Shown: positions 47,231-55,203 of the stretch, piece after piece | Layout of the letters: each line of letters opens with the position of its first letter | Numbering within the stretch: the first letter of the stretch is position 1 | NCBI RefSeq assembly: GCF_021245735.1 | Contig: NZ_JAJISB010000001.1 | Span: 186,001 to 250,000, forward strand | Length of the DNA stretch: 64,000 nt | Origin: Brevibacillus daliensis | GTDB taxonomy: Bacteria; Bacillota; Bacilli; Brevibacillales; Brevibacillaceae | Reading direction: 5' to 3' | Notes under the pieces: generated by a model | Seen by the model: the letters and a program-made list of their open reading frames with translations, nothing else | The model's database searches: none | Told to the model about the DNA's origin: nothing | Translations under genes and position numbers: made by a program

Positions 47231-47396
47231 GTCTATTCGAAGACTATGATCTCAGTTTTGGGTACTGGATTCTCATCATCATCTAATTAGGTTTGCTTGA
47301 ATGTAATAAATCGTCTGGATGTCGCCCCAAACATAATAGATATCATATTACCTTGTTTTATTAATCGATCAACTTCAACATACACTTACTACTTTC

Positions 47397-48305
47397 CTAT
47401 TTGGAAACTACCTTGATTTCTTTTTTTACATCAAGATAGAGGGCGAACAGGAACTTTTTTAAATTTAGCCTAACCTTGGAAACATTGCTTTCCCCTTCTA
47501 ATTCCCGCATCTTCTGACGAACATCTGCGAAATCAAAGTAGGTTGTAGCATATGTTTCAAAAACAGGATGTCCATAATCTGCTAGTCCAAGAGAAGATAC
47601 ATTACGCAATGCTTGAATAACAGTTCGACGAATTCGCTGTACGAGAGCCTTTTTCTCCTTATGAACCACCTCTTCATCTAAACCTGAAGGTAAAATAGCT
47701 GCATATAGATCATTCAGTGCAGGGAATCTGCCTTCTTGCCAAATATCCTGAGTCCCAAGCAGATACTCCATAATCCTGACGATATCATTACTACCCGCTT
47801 CCCCTACCACACCCAACTGACTGAGATGAGATCTGGCACAATCCGCTACGCTTATTCTTCTTTCAGGCATGGGGGTAATCGCTCCCCCTCCTATCCAGGC
47901 AAGTGATCTGCGAATTTGTTGAATGGATTGTTCGAGCTGAATTCTTTCCATCACTTTTCTCAGAATAGCAACCACTTCGATGCGGTTTAACGGTTTTTTA
48001 ATATAAAACTCCACTCCTTGATCATAAGCCTCGCTTACCAAATCAGGATGTTCCACTTGTGATAACATAACAATCTTGCCAGTAAAACCTAACGAACGTA
48101 ATCTCCTGATTGTCTCAATTCCATCTTGTTCGGGCATTAGCATATCAAGCAGAAGGATATCAGGTTTTAACCTCACAATCGATGTTTCCATACCAGATCC
48201 ATCTGATGCCTCACCGATATTAACTCCTAAATCATAATCTTCAATCATTGCAGAGAGCATACGTCTTAAAGCCACGTCATCATCCATTAGAAAGAAGGTG
48301 ATCAT
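47397..48305 (-). CDS. Response regulator of the GlnL (YcbB) type
   Basis: A 302-residue protein. N-terminal receiver domain (MITFFLMDDDVALRRML, phosphoacceptor Asp in ILLLDMLMPEQDG, KKP Lys near 104). A YcbB-type output domain near 125-295 follows (SRVADCARSHLSQLG-like, VRIMEYLLGTQ, RRTVIQALRNVSSLG, VFETYATTYFDFADVRQKM). In Bacillus GlnK-GlnL responds to glutamine and drives glsA-glnT; no such targets are adjacent here. GGAGGG precedes the ATG. It overlaps the kinase gene by 26 bases. Confidence 0.85.
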   Translation of the reverse strand: MITFFLMDDDVALRRMLSAMIEDYDLGVNIGEASDGSGMETSIVRLKPDILLLDMLMPEQDGIETIRRLRSLGFTGKIVMLSQVEHPDLVSEAYDQGVEFYIKKPLNRIEVVAILRKVMERIQLEQSIQQIRRSLAWIGGGAITPMPERRISVADCARSHLSQLGVVGEAGSNDIVRIMEYLLGTQDIWQEGRFPALNDLYAAILPSGLDEEVVHKEKKALVQRIRRTVIQALRNVSSLGLADYGHPVFETYATTYFDFADVRQKMRELEGESNVSKVRLNLKKFLFALYLDVKKEIKVVSK

Positions 48306-49602
48306 CTTTAGTATCCCTCCATCTGCTTGTTTGGTGGTTCATCTTTCTATGTATCTGCAGAGGAGCTAGGGGCAACATGATCCGAAAGAGCATCCCTCCA
48401 TCAGAATTCCCTTGTAAAGTTATCGTCCCCGACAGTTCGTGCACTAATGATTTTACGTGCACCAGGCCAATCCCTGTAGAAGCATTCCCTTGTGTATCAT
48501 ATTTGGTTGTATATCCTGGTTGAAAAACCAATCCCACGTCATCCTGATTAATTCCTGGACCGTCATCTTCTACTTCTATCAGGAGGTATTGCTGATACAA
48601 CTTAGCCCTGATTATCACAGTTCCTTCATGATCAATTGCTTCTATTGCATTTGCCACTAGGTTATTAATAATGGATAGAAGTGAATAATGGCGCTGGGTT
48701 GATAAGGGACTAGATACCTCTGCCTTAAACTGAATATTTTTTTGTAACTCTTCTGCATACCATTCATTTGATTTCGTCACGAGCGAAATAATATCGGGGA
48801 TAGACATGTTTTGCACCATTGTTTCCTGCTTCATGAACTGTGAAAGGCTTGCCGAAAGCCTTTGTGCATCTTTTTTCACCTCATGAATTTTTTCCGCCAG
48901 TGATAATGCTTGTTTGGACCTGCTATCTCCTGATAGTTTTCGGTAAAGTAGATAACTTTCCATTGTGATTTGTTCCACTTGTTCCATCATTTTATGTATA
49001 TACAATTGTTCCTGGTGGAGTTGGGAGTGGATCAAGAGCATTTTTTCCATCCGTTTATCCTTTTCAGCACTAATGGCACGAATTCTGCGCATTTCAAGCA
49101 TGGTATAGAAACCGACTACCAAATAACTGCGCAAAAAACCAATTAACAGGAGCGCAGGTAGGTTGTCCATCCAAACAACATCACCAGCTTCTATCCATTT
49201 GCGTGCTACCAATTCAACAATATTGGAGATACAATCAATAATGCCCCCAATAAAACCAAGTAGCATAGGAGAAGGGCGCAATCTGGAGACCCGAATTACA
49301 TGAAGCAAACTGGCAAAGGAAAAATAAAACCAGGCAGCAGGTGAATGGGTGTATATACTCTCCGTCCATAAAATATCCGTACCAAGTAGCATATCTTCCA
49401 CTACCCTGAAAAATGAAACAAAAGAACCGACTATTAAGCCAACAAGCGGCAATCTAGCCGGAAGATACCATAATAATAAAAAGAAAAAACAAGCAGTTCC
49501 CAAACTGAGTCGAAATGCTCCGAAGAACGGCGTAATCTTTACCTCACTCGTAATTGCTGTGATGAGAGAAATTCCAAATACAATGAGAAGCCAGCGTCTC
49601 AT
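48280..49602 (-). CDS. Sensor histidine kinase of the GlnK (YcbA) type
   Basis: A 440-residue membrane kinase. Five or six N-terminal hydrophobic segments to about residue 185, then a coiled-coil region (KRMEKMLLIHSQLHQEQLYIHKMMEQVEQITME). C-terminal HATPase_c: YSLLSIINNLVANAIEAI (N box), EVEDDGPGI (G1), STGIGLVHVKSLV (G2). The start at 49602 (MRRWLLIV) follows AGGGGGC; a longer frame extends 18 codons further. Partner of the overlapping regulator. The signal is unknown. Confidence 0.85.
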   Translation of the reverse strand: MRRWLLIVFGISLITAITSEVKITPFFGAFRLSLGTACFFFLLLWYLPARLPLVGLIVGSFVSFFRVVEDMLLGTDILWTESIYTHSPAAWFYFSFASLLHVIRVSRLRPSPMLLGFIGGIIDCISNIVELVARKWIEAGDVVWMDNLPALLLIGFLRSYLVVGFYTMLEMRRIRAISAEKDKRMEKMLLIHSQLHQEQLYIHKMMEQVEQITMESYLLYRKLSGDSRSKQALSLAEKIHEVKKDAQRLSASLSQFMKQETMVQNMSIPDIISLVTKSNEWYAEELQKNIQFKAEVSSPLSTQRHYSLLSIINNLVANAIEAIDHEGTVIIRAKLYQQYLLIEVEDDGPGINQDDVGLVFQPGYTTKYDTQGNASTGIGLVHVKSLVHELSGTITLQGNSDGGMLFRIMLPLAPLQIHRKMNHQTSRWRDTKDDHLLSNG

Positions 49603-49699
49603 CTCTTGCCCCCTAACAGGGATAAAATTAATTAAATATACAGTATATTCAATCATTTTACCCCTAGTTAAAACAGCTGAGCAAGTATTTTTGTCACTT

Positions 49700-50674
49700 T
49701 TAATCCAGTTTCACTAAAGGTTCTCTTTTTTGGATTCGTTGTGTAATAGCATCGCATACTGTTTTAATATGATCTGGCATCAACTGATCCCTAAACTTAA
49801 GATAGATGATCGCATATAAGGAGACGTCTCTCATCAATAAGTAGAGAGGAATCTCTTCATACCATTTGTCATCCAGTTTATATTCTGTTTCATACCCTTT
49901 TTTCAAAAGACGTAATTGGTGACGAGCGAACTTTGATCTTTCTTCAACGGTTTCTCCTGATCTCCATGTAGAGTAATAAACTACTATAGCCAAGTCATGA
50001 ATGTAGTGATAGTAAATGGTATCGTCAAAATCAAATACAGTCAATTTGCCGTTATCGTAATGAAAATTATTAAGGTGTATATCACTGTGTATCAATCCGT
50101 AGCTTTCTGGATTAACAGGAAGCTCTTTTATTTTCTCAATCAGTTCCAATCCATACGCCTTGACTGGGTCATCTTCAGGGAGTAGCATGATCCGATTCAG
50201 TTCTTCCTGTATTCCGTGTATTCTAGCTATTGTTTTGGGCAGATTCGTGGCTAGACGATGAAGTTGACCAATCGTTTTTCCCCATTCATAAAATAAGTCA
50301 TCGTTCCAGACTTGGTTGTTTTTCCAATCTACTTTTGATCCCGGAGCATAGGAAAATAAGGCTATATAGAATAGCGAGCCATCGTTTGCACGAACTGTCT
50401 CCACTTCCTGATTATGTCGAGATAATATAGGGGTTGCTACATGAGCCCCACCATTTGCCAAATGAGTGAGGAATTCCATTTCTGCCTTCACTTCCTCCTC
50501 TGTACGATGGGAAGAATGGGTAAAACGCAGTACATATTTGATTCCCGCACGCTCGGCTTCAAATATATAGTTTTCAAAATCACCCAGTGGCTTCCCCGAT
50601 ACGGTAACCCCAAACCGATCTGCCCCTTCAGAAATAATATCTTTGGTAAATACAAGAGCAACGGACACTTCCAT
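49700..50674 (-). CDS. Phosphotransferase-family protein (APH/choline-kinase fold)
   Basis: A 324-residue kinase-like protein. Phosphate-loop region GVTVSGKPLGDFENYIFEAER, KYVLRFTHSSHR, then the catalytic YGLIHSDIHLNNFHYDNGKLTVFDFDDT near 190-217 with HSDIHxxN and DFDD metal-binding motifs. No signal peptide. The substrate is unknown; it could act on an aminoglycoside-like, homoserine-like or small-molecule alcohol. AAGGAG lies before the ATG. Not obviously linked to its neighbours. Confidence 0.83.
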   Translation of the reverse strand: MEVSVALVFTKDIISEGADRFGVTVSGKPLGDFENYIFEAERAGIKYVLRFTHSSHRTEEEVKAEMEFLTHLANGGAHVATPILSRHNQEVETVRANDGSLFYIALFSYAPGSKVDWKNNQVWNDDLFYEWGKTIGQLHRLATNLPKTIARIHGIQEELNRIMLLPEDDPVKAYGLELIEKIKELPVNPESYGLIHSDIHLNNFHYDNGKLTVFDFDDTIYYHYIHDLAIVVYYSTWRSGETVEERSKFARHQLRLLKKGYETEYKLDDKWYEEIPLYLLMRDVSLYAIIYLKFRDQLMPDHIKTVCDAITQRIQKREPLVKLD

Positions 50675-50830
50675 AAATTCTCGCTCCTTCGCAGAATAGA
50701 ATGAGTGTTACTGACTATTAACCTGCGTATTGTTTTCATAATTTTGACTCAATTCATAGAGTTCATTATACCAGATTACAGTTCCTTCTACCTGATGATA
50801 TTTCATGCACAGTGCACAATAGGAGCGCAT

Positions 50831-51619
50831 CTATCCATTACCATCTCTTCTAAACCCACCTTCACTTGCTATTATTTCACCAGTAATCCAGCTCGCATAA
50901 TCGCTTTGCAGAAAATGAACCAATTTAGCAGCATCTTCTGGAGTACCCCAACGTCCAGATGGAAACATACGTGCAACTTTCTCATAAGCTTCACCCGTAA
51001 GATAGCCTGTGTCCACTGGACCTGGATTAATGCAATTCACACGTATATGTTGAGGTGCAAGAGCTACTGCTGCTTGTTTACATAGCCCAATAATTGCTTC
51101 CTTCGAAACCGCGTATGCTATTTCGTTGGTCATCGGACCTAAATACTGTCCGCTAGTAAACAGAGTAATTGCCCCGTCCTTACCAGTTGGAATTTGCTCG
51201 GAAAAGGTCTGGATCATTAGCATAGACGCTCTCACATTTACGTTTAAATGGGCGTCAATATTCTCCATTGTCCATTCCCCAATGGGAGCTTCTACAGAAT
51301 AGGCATGATTTAAAACCAGACCATCAAGATATCCCAGTTTATTTGCACCTTCTGCTATCACATGTTCAGGCACACCCTTTATAGAAAGGTCAGAAGGTGA
51401 TAACGAAATCACCCGATAGCCTTTCTCCGATAATTCTCTAGCCAGATGATGGGAGAAATCATTGGATGCATCTGAATAATTCAGTGCTTCATCATAAGTG
51501 GAAAAGCCATGAATGACAACATTTGCTCCTACCCCTGCCAATTTCTTGGTAATCGCTGTTCCTATTCCTTCGGGACGGCTCACTCCTGTAATTAAAATAT
51601 TTCTATTTTTCAAATCCAT
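50831..51619 (-). CDS. Short-chain dehydrogenase/reductase
   Basis: A 262-residue SDR-fold oxidoreductase. Cofactor loop LITGVSRPEGIGTAITKKLAG, active-site region ITLFTSGQYLGPMTNEIAYAVSKEAII with Ser, Tyr and Lys (YxxxK), then NCINPGPVDTGYL. NAD(P) preference and substrate are not clear. AAAGGAG lies before the ATG. The leader holds a terminator-like hairpin (51639-51678); see finding. Confidence 0.88.
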   Translation of the reverse strand: MDLKNRNILITGVSRPEGIGTAITKKLAGVGANVVIHGFSTYDEALNYSDASNDFSHHLARELSEKGYRVISLSPSDLSIKGVPEHVIAEGANKLGYLDGLVLNHAYSVEAPIGEWTMENIDAHLNVNVRASMLMIQTFSEQIPTGKDGAITLFTSGQYLGPMTNEIAYAVSKEAIIGLCKQAAVALAPQHIRVNCINPGPVDTGYLTGEAYEKVARMFPSGRWGTPEDAAKLVHFLQSDYASWITGEIIASEGGFRRDGNG

Positions 51620-51638
51620 ACTATTTCTCCTTTCATAT

Positions 51639-51678
51639 AAAAATAGGGATGCGAGAAATTTACTTTCTGCATCCCTAT
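51639..51678 (-). promoter_or_regulatory. Terminator-like hairpin in the SDR gene leader
   Basis: Minus strand ATAGGGATGC, 16-base loop, GCATCCCTATTTTTAT, ending 20 bases before the SDR start codon. It could be an attenuator. A 37-codon frame on the same strand (51723 to 51610) runs through it and its stop codon overlaps the SDR ATG. Confidence 0.5.
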
Positions 51679-51810
51679 CCTGTCCTTCAATATAAACTCA
51701 ACTACAATCGTATCACTACTCATATTTATCTTGTCACATCTTATATCCTAAAGCAATCAGAGGAGTTGGAATATTCGAACTGAATTCCAGTACTTAACTT
51801 ACTCCCAAAG

Positions 51811-51845
51811 AAAAAAGCGAGGGAGGAAAATCCTCACCCGCTTTT
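51811..51845 (-). terminator. Terminator after pbuX
   Basis: Minus strand AAAAGCGGGTGAGGA, 4-base loop, TCCTCCCTCGCTTTTTT. The stem has one or two mismatches and ends in a T-run. It lies about 90 bases past the pbuX stop. Confidence 0.8.
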
Positions 51846-51932
51846 GATTGATATCCGTCTTATTGCGAACATCTACATTAGGTAGCCTTTTAGCATTTTG
51901 CTTGAAATAAAGCTGTTTCGATTTCCTTACCT

Positions 51933-53258
51933 TTACACGGAAACTGTATTACTTGGTTGTGTTTTTATGACAGGTTGCTGGTTTCCTTCATCTTTTACAC
52001 TTTGGAAATTTAATAGCAAGTTAAGAACAATAGCTGTAATGGAACCAGTAACAATACCGTTTTGCAAAAGCATTTGCAGCCAAATGATTGGTAGTTGCTC
52101 GAACATTTGTGGAACGACAGCAGAGCCTAGTCCAACACCAATACTGCACGCTATAATCAGCATGTTTTCATTCTTTTTCAGATCAACAGCAGACAACATG
52201 TTAACGCCCGACGCTACAACCATACCGAACATAGCAATCATTGCGCCACCTAATACAGCATTAGGAATAACAGTCGTTAAAGCAGCCAGCTTCGGCAGCA
52301 TACCAAGCACGACCAAAATCGCACCTGCACCCATAATTGCTTCGCGACCTTTAATTCCAGTTAGGGAGAGAAGCCCTACGTTTTGAGAAAATGCAGTGTA
52401 AGGGAACGCATTGAAAACCCCACCCATGGTGATCGCTAAGCCTTCTGCACGCAATCCTTTTACGACAGTCTTTTTCTCAATCTTTTGATCGGTTACCTTT
52501 CCTACTGCAAAATAAACCCCAGTAGATTCAACCATACTAATCATATTAACCAGTATCATCGTCAAAATAGCGGAAATGTTAAACTCAGGTGTACCAAAAT
52601 AGAATGGTTGTACAACACTCACCCATGAGGCTTCTGTAACTGAGCCAAAGCTAACCATGCCTAGCAAGTAAGCAACCATCGTACCAGCAATGAGTCCAAT
52701 TAGTACAGAGAGCGAACGAATGAATCCAGTAAACATGCGGTTAACGAACAGGATTAATAATAGTGTCAGAAGTGCAAGTATCAGATTCGTTGGTGAACCA
52801 AATGTAGGATCTCCTTCTCCACCTGCTGCATTTTTCATCGCTACCGGGATCAAAGATAATCCAATGATAGTAACAACCGTACCTGTAACAACTTTCGGGA
52901 AAAAGCGGAGTAGCTTACCAAATAAAGGAGCAAACAAAAATACAAAAATACCTGAAATGATGATGGCACCGTAAGCAGTAGCCAGATTACTTGTACTAGC
53001 AATTGCAATGATTGGTCCCACTGCTGTAAATGTACATCCTAGCATAACTGGTAACCCTGCACCGATATACTTACCACCATATACTTGAAGTAAGGTAGCT
53101 AGTCCACATGTGAACAAATCTGCTGCTATCAGATACGCCATCTGGTGTGGAGTAAGGTTCAGTGCTTGTCCGATAATCAAAGGAACAACGACAGCACCTG
53201 CATACATCGCTAATACTTGTTGAAAACCGAGCGCAAAAATTCTTTGCTTGCTTAACAT
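51933..53258 (-). CDS. pbuX: Xanthine permease
   Basis: Nucleobase:cation symporter-2 family, 441 residues, about 14 hydrophobic segments. Starts MLSKQRIFALGFQQVLAMYAGAVVVPLI. The QHV/QVLAMYAGAVVVP region and the loop NAFPYTAFSQNVGLLSLTGIKGR are typical of xanthine and uracil transporters. It is the second gene of the xpt-pbuX operon under the guanine riboswitch, 38 bases after xpt, so it imports xanthine or guanine-type bases. GGAGAG precedes the ATG. Confidence 0.93.
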   Translation of the reverse strand: MLSKQRIFALGFQQVLAMYAGAVVVPLIIGQALNLTPHQMAYLIAADLFTCGLATLLQVYGGKYIGAGLPVMLGCTFTAVGPIIAIASTSNLATAYGAIIISGIFVFLFAPLFGKLLRFFPKVVTGTVVTIIGLSLIPVAMKNAAGGEGDPTFGSPTNLILALLTLLLILFVNRMFTGFIRSLSVLIGLIAGTMVAYLLGMVSFGSVTEASWVSVVQPFYFGTPEFNISAILTMILVNMISMVESTGVYFAVGKVTDQKIEKKTVVKGLRAEGLAITMGGVFNAFPYTAFSQNVGLLSLTGIKGREAIMGAGAILVVLGMLPKLAALTTVIPNAVLGGAMIAMFGMVVASGVNMLSAVDLKKNENMLIIACSIGVGLGSAVVPQMFEQLPIIWLQMLLQNGIVTGSITAIVLNLLLNFQSVKDEGNQQPVIKTQPSNTVSV

Positions 53259-53296
53259 CCTTTTCTCTCCTTACTCCTCTATGTTTCTATAATTTA

Positions 53297-53872
53297 TTAA
53301 TCAATAAATTGAATACCAGTATCTGGTGACATAGACTCAATTCGAGCTAATGAATGAATTGCTACCCCACGTTGCTCAAGTAAACCTCTACCTTCCTGGA
53401 AGCTCTTTTCAACTACACAGCCTACACCAACCAACTCTGCTTCTGCATCTTGTACAATATCGCATAAGCCTATCAGCGCTGCTCCAGTCGCCAGGAAATC
53501 ATCAACGATCAGAACTCGTTCACCCTTTTGCAAGTAACGCTTTTGTATACTAATTTGATACGTTTCTTGTCTTGTAAATGAATGGACAAATGCTGTATAT
53601 AGCTCATCTGTTTGTGTTACCGCTTTTTTCTTTTTCGCATAGACAAACGGAACGCCTAGTGCGAATGCTGTTGCCAAAGCAAATTGAATTCCGCTTGCTT
53701 CAATCGTCAATACCTTCGTAATTTCTTTATCCCCAAAATGTTTAGCAAACTCCTGACCAATTTTCATAGCCAATGCTGAATCCACTTGATGATTCAAAAA
53801 GGCGTCTACTTTTAGTACGGAATCTGATAAGACAATTCCATTCTGACAAATTCTCTCTTGTAACTCTTTCAT
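53297..53872 (-). CDS. xpt: Xanthine phosphoribosyltransferase
   Basis: Makes XMP from xanthine and PRPP. 191 residues, start MKELQERICQNG, specificity region ASGIQFALATAFALGVPFVYAKKKK, and PRPP motif VLIVDDFLATGAAL near 127-140. The start at 53872 is chosen because AGAAAGGGG lies upstream and 34 further codons fall in the riboswitch terminator. First gene of xpt-pbuX under the purine riboswitch. Confidence 0.95.
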   Translation of the reverse strand: MKELQERICQNGIVLSDSVLKVDAFLNHQVDSALAMKIGQEFAKHFGDKEITKVLTIEASGIQFALATAFALGVPFVYAKKKKAVTQTDELYTAFVHSFTRQETYQISIQKRYLQKGERVLIVDDFLATGAALIGLCDIVQDAEAELVGVGCVVEKSFQEGRGLLEQRGVAIHSLARIESMSPDTGIQFID

Positions 53873-53921
53873 AACGTAAAAGTAACCCCTTTCTGTTCTG
53901 CGATGCTCCATAATCTTTGAA

Positions 53922-53998
53922 AAAATTAAAAACCCAAAAGGACAAGACACTTGAACGAAAACATAACCACTCAAGTGAAACCTGTCCTTCTGGGTTTT
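53922..53998 (-). terminator. Riboswitch terminator upstream of xpt
   Basis: Minus strand AAACCCAGAAGGACA pairs with TGTCCTTTTGGGTTT, with a nested stem CACTTGA..TCAAGTG in the loop. A T-rich tail (TTTTTAATTTTTTC) follows. It lies 50 bases before the xpt start. Confidence 0.75.
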
Positions 53999-54171
53999 TA
54001 TCCCTAAGGTGTAGCCTACTGACCAAAAAATCAGTAAACCTGCAACGCTTGGTCCAGACTTTTAGCCTCCATAACGAAGAAAAAACGAGTACAAATGATA
54101 GAGAGCAACTCTCCTATCACTCCTCGCTTCTACGTCACGTTCAACAAAACGGAACCCTAGATGCATGTCCA

Positions 54172-54244
54172 CTCGTAGTCAGGTAAAATAATCGGTCACC
54201 TGGTAGAAACTTATGGGCCATATCCCCATGAATTATACGAGACA
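54172..54244 (-). promoter_or_regulatory. Purine (guanine-type) riboswitch aptamer
   Basis: Minus strand: CGTATAATTCATGGGGATAT, then GGCCCATAAGTTTCTACCAGG, TGACCG, and the closing arm ACTACG. These are the conserved P1-P2-P3 elements of purine riboswitches. The pyrimidine before the closing arm is C, which in this class selects guanine or xanthine over adenine. It regulates xpt-pbuX. About 170 bases separate it from the terminator. Confidence 0.95.
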
Positions 54245-54311
54245 TATCAAATTGATTAGGTACACTTTAACATACCCGAAGCTGTTCGACAAGCATCATC
54301 TAAGCTCTCAA

Positions 54312-54917
54312 TTAATTTACCAATTGATCACGTTGAAACTCACTTAACGAAGAGAGAATGCTGTTATAATCTGCTAAATCGTAAATTCGAATACCCTTAT
54401 ACAATTGATCGAGTTCAGCTTTCGTAAGATTAGCTTCTAGTCGATCTGTATTGATTCGATAAAAGGTTTGAATTGCTTTCTGATCGTCAGGTAATCCCTC
54501 AAACAAGGTCAGAAAGCCATCAGGAGAGAGTCCAAAATACCCCTTTTGTTTACAGATTGGTGCCAAATCCTCTTCATCTTTATGTAGGACAATCTCATCT
54601 TGATTTATCGAGACTAAACGCCATCCCTGATATGGTTTTAATAGTTGTTCCATCGAGGTAACGTTTGTTTCTACTCTCTCTTCATTCTCCACTCCACAAA
54701 TATATGTGCGAGTTAATACTAGCTGTCTAGGGCTAGAGAATACTGGGACACTTTCTTTTTCTGATATCGTTCTTTGTTCTTTGGAAGCCTCCAGGGATGC
54801 TTGAAAGGCTCCTCCCAACTGGGATAACCAAACACCCAAGAATACTCCAATTCCAATCATGAGAACGAACAAAAACAGTTTTCTATTAATTGTTCGGAAA
54901 CGGAATTGTTTAAACAT
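54312..54917 (-). CDS. BofC-like sporulation protein
   Basis: A 201-residue protein with a single N-terminal membrane segment near 14-36 (LFLFVLMIGIGVFLGVWL) and an exported part. The C-terminal half (YFGLSPDGFLTLFEGLPDDQKAIQTFYRINTDRLEANL) matches BofC, which in Bacillus inhibits the SpoIVB protease in the spore intermembrane space. In Bacillus bofC is next to ruvA; here it stands beside xpt. The N-terminal half is less clear. No strong ribosome site was noted. Confidence 0.65.
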   Translation of the reverse strand: MFKQFRFRTINRKLFLFVLMIGIGVFLGVWLSQLGGAFQASLEASKEQRTISEKESVPVFSSPRQLVLTRTYICGVENEERVETNVTSMEQLLKPYQGWRLVSINQDEIVLHKDEEDLAPICKQKGYFGLSPDGFLTLFEGLPDDQKAIQTFYRINTDRLEANLTKAELDQLYKGIRIYDLADYNSILSSLSEFQRDQLVN

Positions 54918-55076
54918 AATGGAAAAACCCCTTCAGACGGTTTTTTCCTATTTTCTCCAATTCATTAAGCTTTTATACTACCCTTGCTCATTTGAAAATA
55001 CCGAACACTTATAGAATAGAAGAAAAATTATATTTTATTAATAAAAGAAAGACTCTTTTCTTCCAAAAACAGCCGA

Positions 55077-55155
55077 TTAACACTTGTTAAAACTTTGTAA
55101 AGACCTGAAATTATCCATATTTAATCTGTTTAAACAGGTAAAGATGTGATATGAT
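55077..55155 (+). promoter_or_regulatory. Putative regulatory region of the nucleotidase gene
   Basis: Direct repeats TTAACA, TTAAAA and GTAAAG start at 55077, 55087 and 55097. A perfect 12-bp palindrome CTGTTTAAACAG follows near 55126-55137, with TATGAT a few bases later as a possible -10. The repeats resemble a Pho box but have 10-base instead of 11-base spacing. Confidence 0.35.
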
Positions 55156-55203
55156 CAAAACTGTCAAAATCTCATTAATATTCTATTAAGGGGGAACACC
55201 ATT

